Positions 42,125 through 53,459 are shown, counted from the first letter of the stretch. The stretch: 64,000 nt of DNA from Ianthella basta (GCA_964019415.1 OZ025869.1:4960882-5024881); one strand, 5' to 3'. Numbers and translations: made by a program. Notes: a model not told the origin generated them from the letters alone.

Positions 42125-42425
42125 CAGCCGAAGATGGACCATGTGTCTGCCTCTAGTGGTTAACAAGGCCGGCTTGGTTCAGTGCAATGAAACCACAACC
42201 CTCTTCAGTGCAATGAAGAGCAAGGTCTGATGATGTTTGCCTTGCTTGCTTCATCTTTACACGTCTTCTCTCCAGCTTCTTTGGTGTCGTTGAGGTGTCT
42301 AGTCTCTGTCCATACCTTCTGCCTCCACTCACTCCGATTCTGTGTTAGCGTCGTCCAATTTGTTGTTGCAGTCTCTGAGGTCCCTGAGCACCTGGTCATT
42401 TCACCTCATCCTTTGGCCTCCTGCT
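42125..42425 (-). pseudogene. Non-LTR retrotransposon C-terminus with zinc finger
   Basis: The minus strand reads RRMKWPGAQGPQRLQQQIG, then an Arg/Lys/Glu-rich stretch with a WR motif, then CGFIALNQAGLVNH and RQTHG. This resembles the 3' end of LINE ORF2 proteins that close with a C2H2-like C..C..AGL..H...H finger. Stops interrupt it, and the RT itself is absent. Confidence 0.5.
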
Positions 42426-42462
42426 GACCGCCTACCTTGAGATGAAGCACACACAAGTAGTA

Positions 42463-42540
42463 GACGATTCTCAGACATTCACATGGTAGACGGTTCTCAG
42501 ACATTCACATGGTAGACGGTCCTCAGACATTCACATGATG
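42463..42540. repeat. 26-bp tandem repeat, about 3 copies
   Basis: TCTCAGACATTCACATGGTAGACGGT is repeated with single-base changes. Confidence 0.9.
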
Positions 42541-43181
42541 TGACCCAGGAGGTGAAGATGCCTTTATGTGAACATGGAGATTCGGTGAAGCCATGCGGTC
42601 TTTCTGACCTACAGGCAAATAGTCTGTAGTTGCTAATTGTTTGTTACTTCACTTATTTGTTATTTCATTCCTTAGTCCTCCACATGCCCGTTGTTGGTTT
42701 TATTAGTCTCATGTAGCCAGCCCGTTTTCCGCTGTTTTCGTTTGCGTTTCACTCTCACAGGCAGAAAACGATCTGGTGACTAAGTCCAGAAAGGCTGTGT
42801 GGAATGTCGGGCTTCTGACCGACAGCCAACAACTGATTGGCGCCATATATGGTAGCTAAATTAGCATCCGGTTAGTGACGTCGGCATGAAATAGTAATCG
42901 TTGACTGGCATAGCGTCGACTAGCGGAATGTGTTACAATCATTTGGAATGGCAGATTTACCTTGTACTAGAGTGGGCTTGATCGTATGGCTGATGTTGCT
43001 ATATGCTGCTTTGCTATTCCACTATTTCATTATTCCGTATTCCACGTTTTAGTAATGCCAACTGTTGTGGGTGGTATCCTCTGATACTGTTACATGTTTG
43101 TATGTACACTGTGCTTACTTACTTACTTACTGTATTACTTTCTTTTCCAGCAATCTCATCATTGCTATTTCAGAGTCAATA
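42541..43181. other. No supported gene; ATTCC-rich stretch near 43015
   Basis: A run of ATTCC/ATTTC units near 43010-43050 resembles the longer one at 49975-50040. Otherwise unassigned. Confidence 0.35.
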
Positions 43182-43828
43182 GAGTGTACTCTCGTTAATC
43201 CGCCACAATTCATTTTGGCATTTTTTGACGGATTAACGAGTTTGGTGGATTAATGAGTTTGGTTGAAACAATGTACCATCACTGTAAATAACTATCAAAT
43301 ACATGCAATAAATGGAAACAGATTATCACTGCAAAGGATCAACCATACAAAGAAAACACAAGGTCAATAAAAGAAGCACTGGACTACATTCATTGTTGAA
43401 ATTATAGAGCGAAATAATTGAAAAGAGACTTCCTCGTACGCTTCTGGCTGTGTTAAAGGGATTCTCGGATTTCCCAATTGACCTTGCGCTTTAAAACATC
43501 TCCCACTGTCCTTCGCGCAATATGAAAGCTCCATTTGCTAGAAAAATGCTCAGCAATCGGCTCCTGCGTTGATTTAGCTTGCTTAGCTTTGAACTCGCAC
43601 ATCTCCTTCTGTAAAACTGTCAAAATACACTCTCTTCCTTGCAGTAGCTATCTTCTCAATTGGCGGATAAAGTGTTAGGTAACACGTATAATTAGAGGAA
43701 GTGACGTCAGAAACATGGAGACGCATTACATCAATAGTAAAACCATACAAGTGAATTCATGTGCACAAATGTCGGTGGATTAATGGGTTTGGTGCATAAA
43801 GCAGTGGCGGATTAACAAGGATTCACTG
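43182..43828 (-). mobile_element. Tigger/pogo-like element (647 bp) with TA duplication and HTH fragment
   Basis: Ends (G/C)AGTG(T/A)A...C(T/C)TTGTTAATCCGCCAC-type are inverted and flanked by TA (43180-43181, 43829-43830). Inside, the minus strand reads CEFKAKQAKSTQEPIAEHFS and SFHIARRTVGDVLKRKVNW, the CENP-B N-terminal HTH of pogo-like transposases. The DDE domain is deleted, so it is a non-autonomous derivative keeping the DNA-binding exon. Confidence 0.8.
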
Positions 43829-43966
43829 TACGTAGTATGGTGATATCATGGCAGCCATTGCCCACGGATCACAGAAAAATAATTACAAATGTGAATGAAA
43901 GTATGTATGTGTGGGATGGTGACCTTACATGTGATGTTTAGACAAACAAACTGTGATGACTTCTCT

Positions 43967-44000
<34 letters not shown>

Positions 44001-44889
44001 ACACTGGGCAACACACAAGGCGAAGAGCTGCAGACAGTCTAACCCAGGGAACATTTTTGGCTTCATTGGGCCTCTTCAATGCAGCACACCCCTACATATC
44101 ATGCAGTATGGATACCACACTCACACACGCATGCACACACACACTCCATCACTCATTTTTACCAATGTGTTATAAAATTTCAATGTACTGTGGTGCAATA
44201 CTGTCAAGATATGTAATGCTGTATGGTGGATTTGCAGTAAAATTGTAAATTCATAAAGAGTAATGTATGATGACACAGGGTCCTAGTTCATGTGTCATTA
44301 AAACAATGATGTAGCTTCACAATGATGTAGCTTCATAATGCTCCAGCCCACTACTAAAAAAGTAAGAAGTCTGTTTGCTCTGGCTTCTGCTGCTGTGTAG
44401 AATGCATGAAGCTTTTTCCAAGAATCTGCTGATCATGTAAGCAAATTTAATTTCAAATGTAGAGTTTGCTAGTAACTGCAAGCTTTCAATATATTGTGGT
44501 ATTTTTCTGATGTGGTGTCTTCTAGTTGTTGGATAATGGCTGCGACAGTGAGGAATTCTAAGTTTGTGTGAGAACCGAAATGCACTATTCCTTTCATTGT
44601 ATTCTTCATCACAGTTTATGTCGTCTTTCCCTTTAATGGGATCTTTTGGTTACTGTATGAAAGCCTTTTTCTTTTCTCAGCAGGTGGACCGCTGCTCACA
44701 CTTTGGGTGCCAAGTGAGTTTTTACAGCCTTGGCATCTACACAATGCGCTGCACGGCCTACTGGAGTAGGTGCAAATTGTGAGAGTAATGTAGGTGCAAA
44801 TTGTGAGAGTAGGTGTCAAATTGGAATCTGGTAAACTCTGTAGTAGATGCTGTCCTAAATATAGTTCGATTCTTTGAACACAGTTTGCT
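43829..44889. other. No supported gene; (AC)n tract at 43968-44000
   Basis: A (CA)n microsatellite with A/T-rich flanks. Scattered frames on both strands have no domains. Confidence 0.4.
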
Positions 44890-45440
44890 TCATTCTTCAT
44901 CAATGACATACTGAAGATCCCTCATATTAATTGTTGGCTTCAACACTGGCAATGGGGGCCTGGTGGTGTGGCGAAGTGGGATTCTTGAATGTCTAGTAGC
45001 GACATTGGGTAAGGTGTCAGGTTCAGCCCTTGGGTTTCCTGACAATCTTGCAGCCACATTAGGAAAGGTGCTGGAATCAGGCCTTGGGATCCTTGATGGA
45101 GTTGCAGCAGTACTCTTCTCTGGAGTTCCAGCTGTGGCTTGAGCGCGTTGTACTACAGCTAAACTGTGTGCCACTGGTTCATCCTGGAAACAAATTTGGC
45201 TGGCTCTGCATGTGTACCTGCCTTTGGTGATTGGAACAGGATAAAGAAGGGCCACGTGTGTTTGATAAACTGGTGGCGGTCTGTGAAGGTCCTTCAACGT
45301 TCAGGATGCATCCAATGGAGGCATCATGCAAGCGGAACTGTCCATTGGTGTCGGGAAAGTAGACTCTACCTGAATATTCTTCACGAAGCCAAACACTGCC
45401 TGGAAAAACGGCGAAGATCCTTCTCAGAGTCTCAAGTAAT
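44890..45440 (-). CDS. Unrecognised minus-strand exons (Pro/Thr-rich)
   Basis: The frame 45179-45505 reads FAVFPGSVWLREEYSGRVYF then PDTNGQFRLHDASIGCILN, which has the look of a folded domain. The frame 44890-45297 continues as a Pro/Thr/Ala-rich low-complexity tail to a TGA. They may be two exons of one protein, but no splice borders are convincing and no family is recognised. Confidence 0.3.
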
Positions 45441-46777
45441 TGTTTATTCTCATTTTTATTTTTGTGGATGCTTGCCTCCATATTATATTGCATATATATA
45501 TGCAATATATATTTACTAACAATATTGTCCAGAGAGGCAAAAGAAAGACTAGCAACTAATAATCAGACACCATTCTGCGCAGCATTCATATCCCTCATAG
45601 TTTGATCCTGCTCGTTTGTCCCATTTTGGCTTCTCCAGATCTAGGATCAATCGAGGTCCCATTTTTTGGGGACCAGGTTACTGAGGTAGGAACGAATTGA
45701 CATAACTAGCGACTTGCAGATGCTGACCAACTTGTGCAACGTTATATATGTATGACCCAGTAACTGAACAGGCACGATGATGTTACACCACTTTTCTTAG
45801 CTGCTGATAATGACTTTTGTGGCATCAGTGAAGATTTGTTGTCTTGATATAGTAGGATACAATTATTCTCATTGTGGGAAAAATACATTAAATGCACTGT
45901 TGTGACACCCTAACCCAAATAGCCAGTTTCACAATGTAATAAAAGTTTAATAAGTGATTGATTTTACAAGCACACAACGCCATTGAATCTAAAAGGTAAA
46001 TGTGTGATGCATGTAAAAAAATACAGCCATGTGCAAGTGCAAGTGCAAGATTAGTGCAAGTGTACATGTGCAAAGTGTGCAAAGTGTGTGTGTATGTGCG
46101 GTGTGTATATGAATAGTGTCTGTGTGCAGAGTTCAGCAGAATAAAACATGAAGTCAGTAAGTGCCTACCTTAGCTACAGTATCCCTAGTAATAGTGCTTA
46201 AATAGTGCTGTCAACCTATCAGTAATCTTGACTATTTCTTTCTTCAGGAAGGCAAAAGCTGCATACTGAAATAGTTTGTGCATGTTTAGTGACTTTATGT
46301 TTATGTCAAACAAGCAATAACTGATGAGTGGTGGAAGACGGATGGAGTTGTGTACTCCCTAGTCTGGCAATCGAGCAAGTGCTGCTGTGGAAGTGAATAT
46401 TTAGAAGCAAGCAGTGAAGTACTCACTGACCACTGCAGGACAGTAACCAGCTCAGTGGTCTACTACTGTATGTAGCTATGCACCAACAACAAAACTGGGC
46501 AGCCTCTTCCGTACAGTGGACTTGGCTTTGTAAATGCACAAATCAGTTCAACAGTGAAGTCAGCAACAGTTGAAGGGCTACAGCTAGCACTGGCCACCAC
46601 TAAGTAACGACACCATAACTTGGGAGTGGTTAGCTTGAAAAGTGGCCTAGCTAACAGCTAATCCCAATGATCCTCTATCTCATCAGCTATGCACAGAGAG
46701 AGGTCATACCAGGGGTGTGGAGGGAGGAGAGGGGCTGCCATGTCTTGGGGTAGACACACTCAGTTTGGTGTAGCTAC
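45441..46777. other. No supported gene
   Basis: Contains a palindrome TTGCATATATATATGCAA near 45487, a tandem TGCAAG tract near 46030 and A/T-rich sequence. Confidence 0.35.
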
Positions 46778-48283
46778 CTGGTGGTCCATGCTCCCACGGA
46801 TAGGTGAAATATAGCCCATCCCCCGAGGTGGCGAGGACTTCGTCAGGGGTTTTCCCTCACGCACGAATTGCATCACCGCACTGGCTGGAGATGTGAGCGA
46901 AAACACTTTTTGTTGTTTTCTGAAGACAGAAGAAGGGGAGGAGTATACTTTAGATTCTTACACCCCTTGGGACGGCCACGGTTTGACAATGGCTTGAATA
47001 TAGACCCTTACCATTAAGGACCCAAGGTATGCAATTAGTACTAATTGGTATGACGTCACGTCCAGCGGCTGGAATGAGCAGCTAAAGGTTGGCTTAAGTA
47101 TGGTAAACATAGGAAACGTTACCTATTTAAAAAACTCGCGCGCACGTTGCATGCACGCTTAACCCCATTTTCGGGAATGTTGTGTTAATGACGAGGCATT
47201 GACACTCCCAAGGACGTGTCCTTAACCTATATACATGCATATGGTACATGACAATTTAGGAGTGTACACACTGTACAGGATATCCTAATGTGCATGTGCA
47301 TATACTCATGTCAGTGTGGCTATGCATGTGTGTGTATATATGTGTGTGTGTGCGTGTGTGTGTGCGTGTGTGTGAGTGTGTGAGACCCTAAGTGTGACAG
47401 GTCACCTAGCATGACCTACACATAACAGTAAACATGTTTGGGTGCATGTCTGTTACATGTTACCATAGGACCTGTGCTGAGCACATCTGGAGAGCCAGGA
47501 TAACAGCCTGTGCACAAGTAGGATAACAAACAATGTGAGCCTTAGGATCATCTCAACACTGCACAAAGAAGTGAGGATGTGGAGAAGTGCACAATGCCAT
47601 ATTGCTGCATGCCCTCACACTAGTCTGGTGTAGACAGAGCAAAATGGTGGTCTGGCTACGTGAGACTACCCTCTCACAGTTAGTAAGGTAATACAAACTG
47701 AGCACATAAGCCGGTGGTCTTAGTTTGGTAGAATAATAAGATGCCCATATGCTCTTGCATCAGCTCACCTGAGCAGCTGCCTTGAGCAAGGTGATGTGGT
47801 CCATTGTGGAGTCAGAGGAAGCCGATGTGAATTGGACCAGAAGGGCTCGAACATGACCTGTTCTTCACCACTGTCTCCAGCACCTGAGGGGCCAAGGGAG
47901 ATGAAGTGATGGCGGATGCAGCTGAGAGCCTCTGCATTAGTGCCACTGGAGGGGGAGGGAGATGTACACACGTGCATGGATGGAGCTGAGGGTGCAGGGT
48001 AGAATGAAGCTTAAGTGTGTGTGCGTCAGTCCTACGTACCAGCCGTGTGTGCACTGCAGGCTAACCTCACCTCCTGTGTTTGTCCTGCATTGTGACAGAG
48101 AACAGAGTGAGTTTGGGTGCATTCACCCTCGTCGGCACCAGCGGGCCCACCACCAAACACCGCAGGAATGATCGCACCAACTCCTCCAGCAATCATGTTG
48201 CGGCCTGTTCTTCACACAGCATCAGTGCTACGGGGTGGGCAGTCTTGTCACGGAGCTCGACGTTCTTGACGATAATGCGCGAA
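46778..48283 (-). CDS. Three candidate exons of one host gene
   Basis: Minus-strand exons with excellent signals: 48283-48071 (acceptor TTCCCAG, donor GAG|GTGAGG), 47945-47769 (acceptor CCCTCCCCCTCCAG, donor CAG|GTGAGC) and 46919-46778 (acceptor CCCCTTCTTCTGTCTTCAG, donor CAG|GTAGCT). Open frames include NMIAGGVGAIIPAVFGGGP or NVELRDKTAHPVALMLCEEQ (exon 1, competing frames; the second has a TGA), an exon 2 frame with EEQVMFEPFW, and SLTSPASAVMQFVREGKPLT (exon 3). The splice signals are stronger than the protein evidence, so frame and family remain undecided. The G+C-richer composition sets these exons apart from the TE-rich surroundings. Confidence 0.45.
46920..47768. other. Intronic sequence with GT microsatellite
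   Basis: Lies between candidate exons. (TG)n tract at about 47328-47390. Nothing else supported. Confidence 0.4.
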
Positions 48284-48563
48284 CTGGGAACACACTATAT
48301 AGTATTGTTGACTATTTACTCTTTAAATTTCCTTATTCCTTAATAGAAATCCACACACATTATAAATGCTTGCAGGCTCACTGGAAAAAGGGGATAAGGT
48401 ACATTATATGGTAGAGTCAGAATATAATTACGTTTGGTAAGAAATCATGCATTCTGACATTGGCCTTATACTTTGACAATGATAAACTGCAAATAATAAC
48501 AGTACAATTTGCCTGATTATCAGTGAGATCAAATACAAAACTGTTACACAGGAGGATCAAGCG

Positions 48564-49106
48564 TTAGTCATCATATTCTATGTCTGCCTCAGCTGATGAG
48601 GGATGTGATAGAAGATTGGTATAAAATTGATGATGTTCCATTGACATGAAAGGGATCATCCTTTGGAGATCATCGATCTTTGGATTCATGGGATGACCTT
48701 CTAGGTACATATGTGGGAATGGAACATCCACATTTGGTGGTGTTTTCCTCCTTCCTTTAAGCAATGACACTCTTGACCATTTTTCTGATTTTTCATATGT
48801 CCTCCGTAGCCAAACTTCATTAGGATGCTCCTCCATGACTTCTTTCCCATCTATCTCAATGAGTGCCTGGCCAAAGTTCATCCAGGTTACCTTTGAAATC
48901 AGGACTGGCTCCTTTGAAGCATCCTTTTTTTGCTTTGTATGTTGCTTTTCAAGGATGGTAAAATCGTAGAAGAGCTCAGTTGACAACCGTTGTATTATAA
49001 ACGGATTTTCCTTGCGAGCAGACACAATCAGTGAGGGCTGGTACATAAGACTATAACCCAATAGGATGAGTAATAATTGTGCATGCATTTGACATTGCAT
49101 GTTCAC
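48564..49106 (-). CDS. TE-associated ORF, unclassified (180 aa)
   Basis: An uninterrupted minus-strand frame: STELFYDFTILEKQHTKQKK, then WMNFGQALIEIDGKEVMEEH, VSLLKGRRKTPPNVDVP and HMYLEGHPMNPKIDDLQRMI, with an acidic end (EADIEYDD). The (LKGRR.TPP...P.P..Y..GHPMNPKK) block resembles C-terminal parts of multi-copy invertebrate transposon-linked proteins, but I cannot name the family. The hydrophobic first ~30 residues are probably upstream intron; the coding exon likely starts near SARKENPF. Confidence 0.45.
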   Translation of the reverse strand: MNMQCQMHAQLLLILLGYSLMYQPSLIVSARKENPFIIQRLSTELFYDFTILEKQHTKQKKDASKEPVLISKVTWMNFGQALIEIDGKEVMEEHPNEVWLRRTYEKSEKWSRVSLLKGRRKTPPNVDVPFPHMYLEGHPMNPKIDDLQRMIPFMSMEHHQFYTNLLSHPSSAEADIEYDD

Positions 49107-49199
49107 TTAGGTGGTACACGAAGTACCCAGCAAACATTGTAATCAAAATTATTATATAGCTAGTGCAAATAATTCAGCATGCGTGCATGTCTCGGTTTT

Positions 49200-50040
49200 C
49201 TAAACACGTTGGACACGTCTCATCGCAACAGTAATGTGGCCTGTGGCTTGCTCTGATGCATAATAGGCTGGGTCACCCCAGTGACATGAAGGCATGCCCG
49301 AACTACCTTTGCTTGGTGTCAACCCAGTGGCTCCTCTCTGGGAGAGGTCAGCCCTTGCAGTGACCCTAGCTATAGGGGTGGCTGGGCCTGACCTGGGGCT
49401 GGCACCGTCCATGTACTTTTGCTCCTTTTACTCTGCCCGCTTCTCGTGTTGTGCGGGTGCCTGCCACCCGGGGCAAGCGAGGACATGCGCCGATTCAGCG
49501 GCAACAACCTGAGCTCTTTGCCTCAAACCCAATCAAACTGGCTAGTGTTTATAGCAAGATTATCATGACTCTAACAAGCCACTCATCATTTATTCTCCTC
49601 TGTCATTCCTTTCCTGTGTTGTACAAGTGCTTGCAAAAACTAAGTGCAGCCTGTATGCAATAGTTTACCTTGTTTTGTTTTCCTTGCTTGTAGACCATTC
49701 CATCTCACTCTCAGGTGACGTCATACGCATGTTGTTCACTGAGTGTTATGTGAGACGGCAGCAACTGTGTACAAACATCGAGCGCTGGTATCCACGTACC
49801 GTTAACAACATTTGACTGCACACACTTGAAAGACTGAATGAAAGAAGGCAAAAATGAGTGATATGTATCCGTTTCAAGTTTGTTCTTCTTGTTTTGTTCA
49901 TTCGTATCGCACACTGAAATCTCTTACACACCCCTAGCGGACATTTTATTCATGATCATACTTCTGCTTAATATTCTGTTATTCCACTATTCCATTATTC
50001 CGCTATTTCATATTCCGTTATTCCGCTATTAGTCCGCTAC
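49200..50040. other. Fragment of a coiled-coil ORF and an ATTCC-like repeat
   Basis: Around 49415-49450 the minus strand (EKxxQKYMDG) parallels EKREQTYMDSM of the ORF at 50115-50486, so it is a small duplicated piece. An (ATTCC/ATTCCGCT)n tract occupies 49975-50036. No complete gene. Confidence 0.4.
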
Positions 50041-50150
50041 TTTGTTTTTACAGTGTAGAGGACTGGGCTGCCAACATAGCAAGCATGCCGGGATCAACCT
50101 TGACCTTCATGTAGCTACTCTGCCTTACGGTAGCATGGGCCGAGAAAGTA
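50041..50150. repeat. About 110-bp segment shared with 56612-56720
   Basis: AGTGTAGAGGACTGGGCTGC to GAGAAAGTAC is nearly identical in both places, differing by a small deletion (missing AAGCTTACC). On the minus strand it is coding for the start of the decayed TE protein at 55640-56720. Confidence 0.85.
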
Positions 50151-50486
50151 CATCATTGCATCAACAAACTGGGACATCACCGACATCATGCTGGTCATTG
50201 AGTCCATGTACGTTTGCTCCCTTTTCTCTGCCCGCTTCTCCCACATTTCCTCTCTTGCACTCTGCTCCTTCTCAAACCCCTCATGCCTCTCTCTTTCCTT
50301 GGCTTGTGCTGCTAGCACATCCTTAACTAAAGAACTAGCCACCTTCTCTGCACGTTGCACAGTTGTCATTCTGTTTCTTTTCTTTTTAGGTTCAGGAATG
50401 TCATCATTCAGTAGTCCAGAAGGGGTTGCTGGGCGACCGCCAGTTGATGGACAAGAGGTGCTGGGCAACTGCCGGCTGCTGGACAT
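50115..50486 (-). CDS. Coiled-coil TE-associated ORF
   Basis: The 123-aa frame has a Ser/Pro-rich N-terminus, the basic motif PKKKRNRMTTVQRAEKVASS and a charged coiled coil (EGFEKEQSAREEMWEKRAEK). Such short basic plus coiled-coil ORFs accompany Myb/SANT or Harbinger-like elements. It lies directly downstream of the DDE transposase remnant at 50640-51780 on the same strand, which fits a two-gene element, but this is inferred from position only. Confidence 0.4.
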   Translation of the reverse strand: MSSSRQLPSTSCPSTGGRPATPSGLLNDDIPEPKKKRNRMTTVQRAEKVASSLVKDVLAAQAKERERHEGFEKEQSAREEMWEKRAEKREQTYMDSMTSMMSVMSQFVDAMMYFLGPCYRKAE

Positions 50487-50639
50487 AATTTGTATGCGTA
50501 CGTATAGTTACAAAATTAATATTAATATAAAATTTATATGTGATTATGACATGCATATGTGTACAAACTTTTATTGATGCAGAAAGTGAATTTAATGCAT
50601 TTATCTATATAATTATTTGTTCACTCTTGTAAGCTCTTG

Positions 50640-51780
50640 TTCTGCTGCTGATCTGATCAGCGATCGAGGGCGTTATCTCATACGCAATTCTAGCCAGTTC
50701 TTCTATTCAGACATGATCCTTGGGTTTCACCAGTAGCTCTCTGAGGGTGGTGCTTGGGTGGAATGAGACCCTCACTCCTAGTGGAGTAAGGACTTGGCGT
50801 ACTGCCTCGGACAGACCACTCACACATGGGACGGTGATCACTGGGCCCATAATCATGATTTTTGTACAATGAGGATGTACCTGTGCTATGAACTTCCTTA
50901 ATAATAAAACCAATCTTAAGCAAGATCACATCAAGTTCAGTGGTTATCATCAGGATCTGGTTCATGACCATTTTCATCTTTACTTAAGCTCTCTGCAAGT
51001 CCTTCAAAATATTAGGCCACATCGTTACCTGGTGCATCTTGTGGTGAAGGTACAAGAGCAGGTTGAAAATCACATAAAATGCTGCCACATGAGCAATTCA
51101 ATTAGTTAGACGAGCCAGGCTGATTGGAATGGTTTCACTCAATATACAAAAGGTCTTAAGTCTTTCAATTGCTCTCTCCACATGAATACGAACAGAAGCT
51201 ATCTTCAGTCCTTCCTGAACTTGTTCGGCAGACAGCTGTTGTTTGCCCCTTAAGAATGGTGGGAGGTTAAGCTCTATTTTGAGATCCTTGAACATGTCTT
51301 TTATGGTGAATCCTCTATCAGCCATATTGGATACATCAGGCCTGTCTTTGAGTGTTACAAGAAAACCAGATTTTCTTGTTAGCTCAACATCTGATATCAA
51401 CCCAACAAATACCGGGGAAATGTAGCTTATTGCACCATTTGGGGTGCATCCAATTAGAAACTTAGCAATGTTGTGGTGCTTGTATTGGCTCCATGTGGAA
51501 GATTGCATATGCAGATCTGAAGGCATTTGAATGAATATTTTGTACCATCAGTGATAGCATATGTTGTAGGATGTCTTTCACGAAAAGAGTGTGGCAAAGT
51601 GCCCATCACTTGCTTAACAGATGGTGACCAATCCAGCTACTTAGCTGTGTCTTTGGAGCATGCAGCAATGTGTTAATTGAGTTGAGTAGAAAGATGCTGC
51701 ACATCTTCATGGAGCTTCTTCATTTCTTTGTGTACTTTCTTCAAAGTTTTAGCCATTTCCCTCGTGTGCTTAGTCAGCTC
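50640..51780 (-). pseudogene. DDE_Tnp_4 transposase (Harbinger/IS4EU-like) remnant
   Basis: The minus strand reads LPHSFRERHPTTYAITDGTK (first D), SSTWSQYKHHNIAKFLIGCT, PNGAISYISPVFVGLISDVE (second D), MADRGFTIKDMFKDLKIELN and IASVRIHVERAIERLKTF (E). This is a near-complete catalytic core. It is followed by a shift and the family's usual tail (FQPALVP-like). Frame breaks occur near 51520 and after ARLTN. THAP and YqaJ fragments elsewhere in the window (10028, 27757) are typical partners of IS4EU/ISL2EU elements, but they are not adjacent. Confidence 0.75.
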
Positions 51781-51894
51781 AGCAACATTGGATGTTTCTT
51801 GGGCCATACTGTAATTCTCTATATCCAATATCACACCCGTTGGGACCTGGTTTTCTTTATCCGGCCATATTTCATCTCTTCTTTTTTCTTACAA

Positions 51895-52003
51895 ATGTGA
51901 CATCAGATATGATGCATGGCATACATATAGTGTGTTTGCCTTCACCTTTGACTCTCTTATTTTCAATGTCCTCAACCATTTTGTCATCCAGCTTTAAATC
52001 CGT
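51895..52003. repeat. Second copy of the 42025-42118 segment
   Basis: Nearly identical to 42025-42118. Here the minus-strand frame continues on the upstream side as KKTDLKLDDK. Confidence 0.8.
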
Positions 52004-52288
52004 CTTCTTTGCCATCTGCATCAAATGCGGTATGGCCTTCTTTCATATGCATGCAGATAATCACAGCTCTTCCTGAAATACTTTCGTATTTCATCCAAGG
52101 TAGTCGTCCATAGTGATGAGTTGTGCATGGTAGTTGCGGAAGCAGGCTTTAAAAGCCAGCTGACAATCCCTAGCTACAATATAATAGTTGTATAAATCCT
52201 GTACTTTTGGCTGTTGCAACAATATACAACTGTAATAGTATATTGATGGAAGTAATACTATAGTATTCACACCACTTATACAGCTTAC

Positions 52289-53296
52289 CTAGCAAAATCA
52301 GTATGCAATCTTCCGTCATGATAGAATTGTTGCCTTTAAGCAAGAACTGAAGTGTTATGGGTGAATTACCAACAGTGCTTAAAGACATGACCAGGGAAGG
52401 TAGTACATTGGACACCAAGCCGTAAATAACACCAAAGAAATGTGGTGTATTGGGATGTCCAGAGCAACACTGCATAAATAGGTCAACAAAACATGAACAA
52501 GATCATGCGGAACGTATGCACAATCATTGCATCAAGCAAACACTGCATAAACACCTTGCAGCATAAAGTTGTGGTAATACTCACCTGTAACATGTTAGCT
52601 TCCATTAAAACGTTCTTTTCTTGTATGATTCGGTGGTGAGGAGACTTCACTGCAACATTCATTCCAGCGTACCACATGACCTGACATGTGCCAAAGGTGG
52701 CCTTTCCAAGCCACTCTATAAGAAACAGCATAGGATATGGACATGAACTACATCCTAACACCATCCAAACCTATACGTTCAGATGCTACTAATGATGTTA
52801 CAGAAAGGCTTGAGAGGTGACGGGGAAGAAGAAGCTATGATGCGGTTTGACCTTATGGCAACCATAGTTGAATCCTCCGAGACACCAGCAGCTAGAATCA
52901 ACATTAATATATATACTTATGCATGTACATGCATGTAACCATTTAGCTATGACCAGAGCCAAGTGACAGAAAGACACTATAGCTAGTTATGGTGTGGATC
53001 TTACTCATGATCCTCCACGAATGCATCTTACCTATTGCTGGATGGTTCAGTAGAGGTCTAACTGATCCTTCTGCAAGCTGTTGTACATCATCATACTGAA
53101 AATCGGGTATAAGTCCAGTGGTAGAGACACTCTTCCTCATTCTGGGTGACTTCCTCAGTTGTGTCAATGTCTTTTCTAGTCTCACAATCTTTAGCCCTTG
53201 CACTTCTACTGTCTTCTTAAGTGATCGTCTTGTCCTACTCCTTCACTGGTTGTGTGTGGTATACACAGATGAGTGTCCTTGTCTCTTAGCAGGCAT
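52289..53296 (-). CDS. Protein kinase (TKL-like), N-lobe exons of a truncated gene
   Basis: Three minus-strand exons with matching phases: 53296-53032 (helical linker LKIVRLEKTLTQLRKSPRMR then FQYDDVQQLAEGSV, donor ATAG|GTAAGA), 52715-52585 (EWLGKATFGTCQVMWY, MNVAVKSPHHR, VLMEANMLQ) and 52469-52289 (HPNTPHFFGVIYG, PSLVMSLS, ILIL). These give the glycine-rich loop GKATFG, the VAVK lysine, the alphaC Glu (MEANML) and the HPN...FFGV strand of a TK/TKL kinase N-lobe. The C-lobe (HRD and DFG motifs) is not found. Past 52289 the sequence becomes TE-like. A TGA in the first exon (after THNQ) may lie in an intron if the exon starts nearer 53237. Such kinases are numerous in sponges. Confidence 0.7.
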
Positions 53297-53459
53297 ATCA
53301 ACTGGCTGACTGAAAAACACAAGAATATGACAGCTATAAAGGCACCAGCTTATTTATTGTGCAGACAGATCTAGACGCCATGCATTCACCCTGCATTCCA
53401 TGCCTAATATTAGGAATTGGACAGCCACCTAAAGCCCCATTAGTGCTACACACAGGTAT

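Noticed and set aside
42463-42540. Three regularly spaced repeats as a possible regulatory operator array
   Set aside because: They are simple 26-bp tandem copies with no recognised binding motif or adjacent promoter.
47328-47390. TG-rich tract as potential Z-DNA regulatory element
   Set aside because: A common microsatellite inside an intron; nothing in the sequence links it to regulation.
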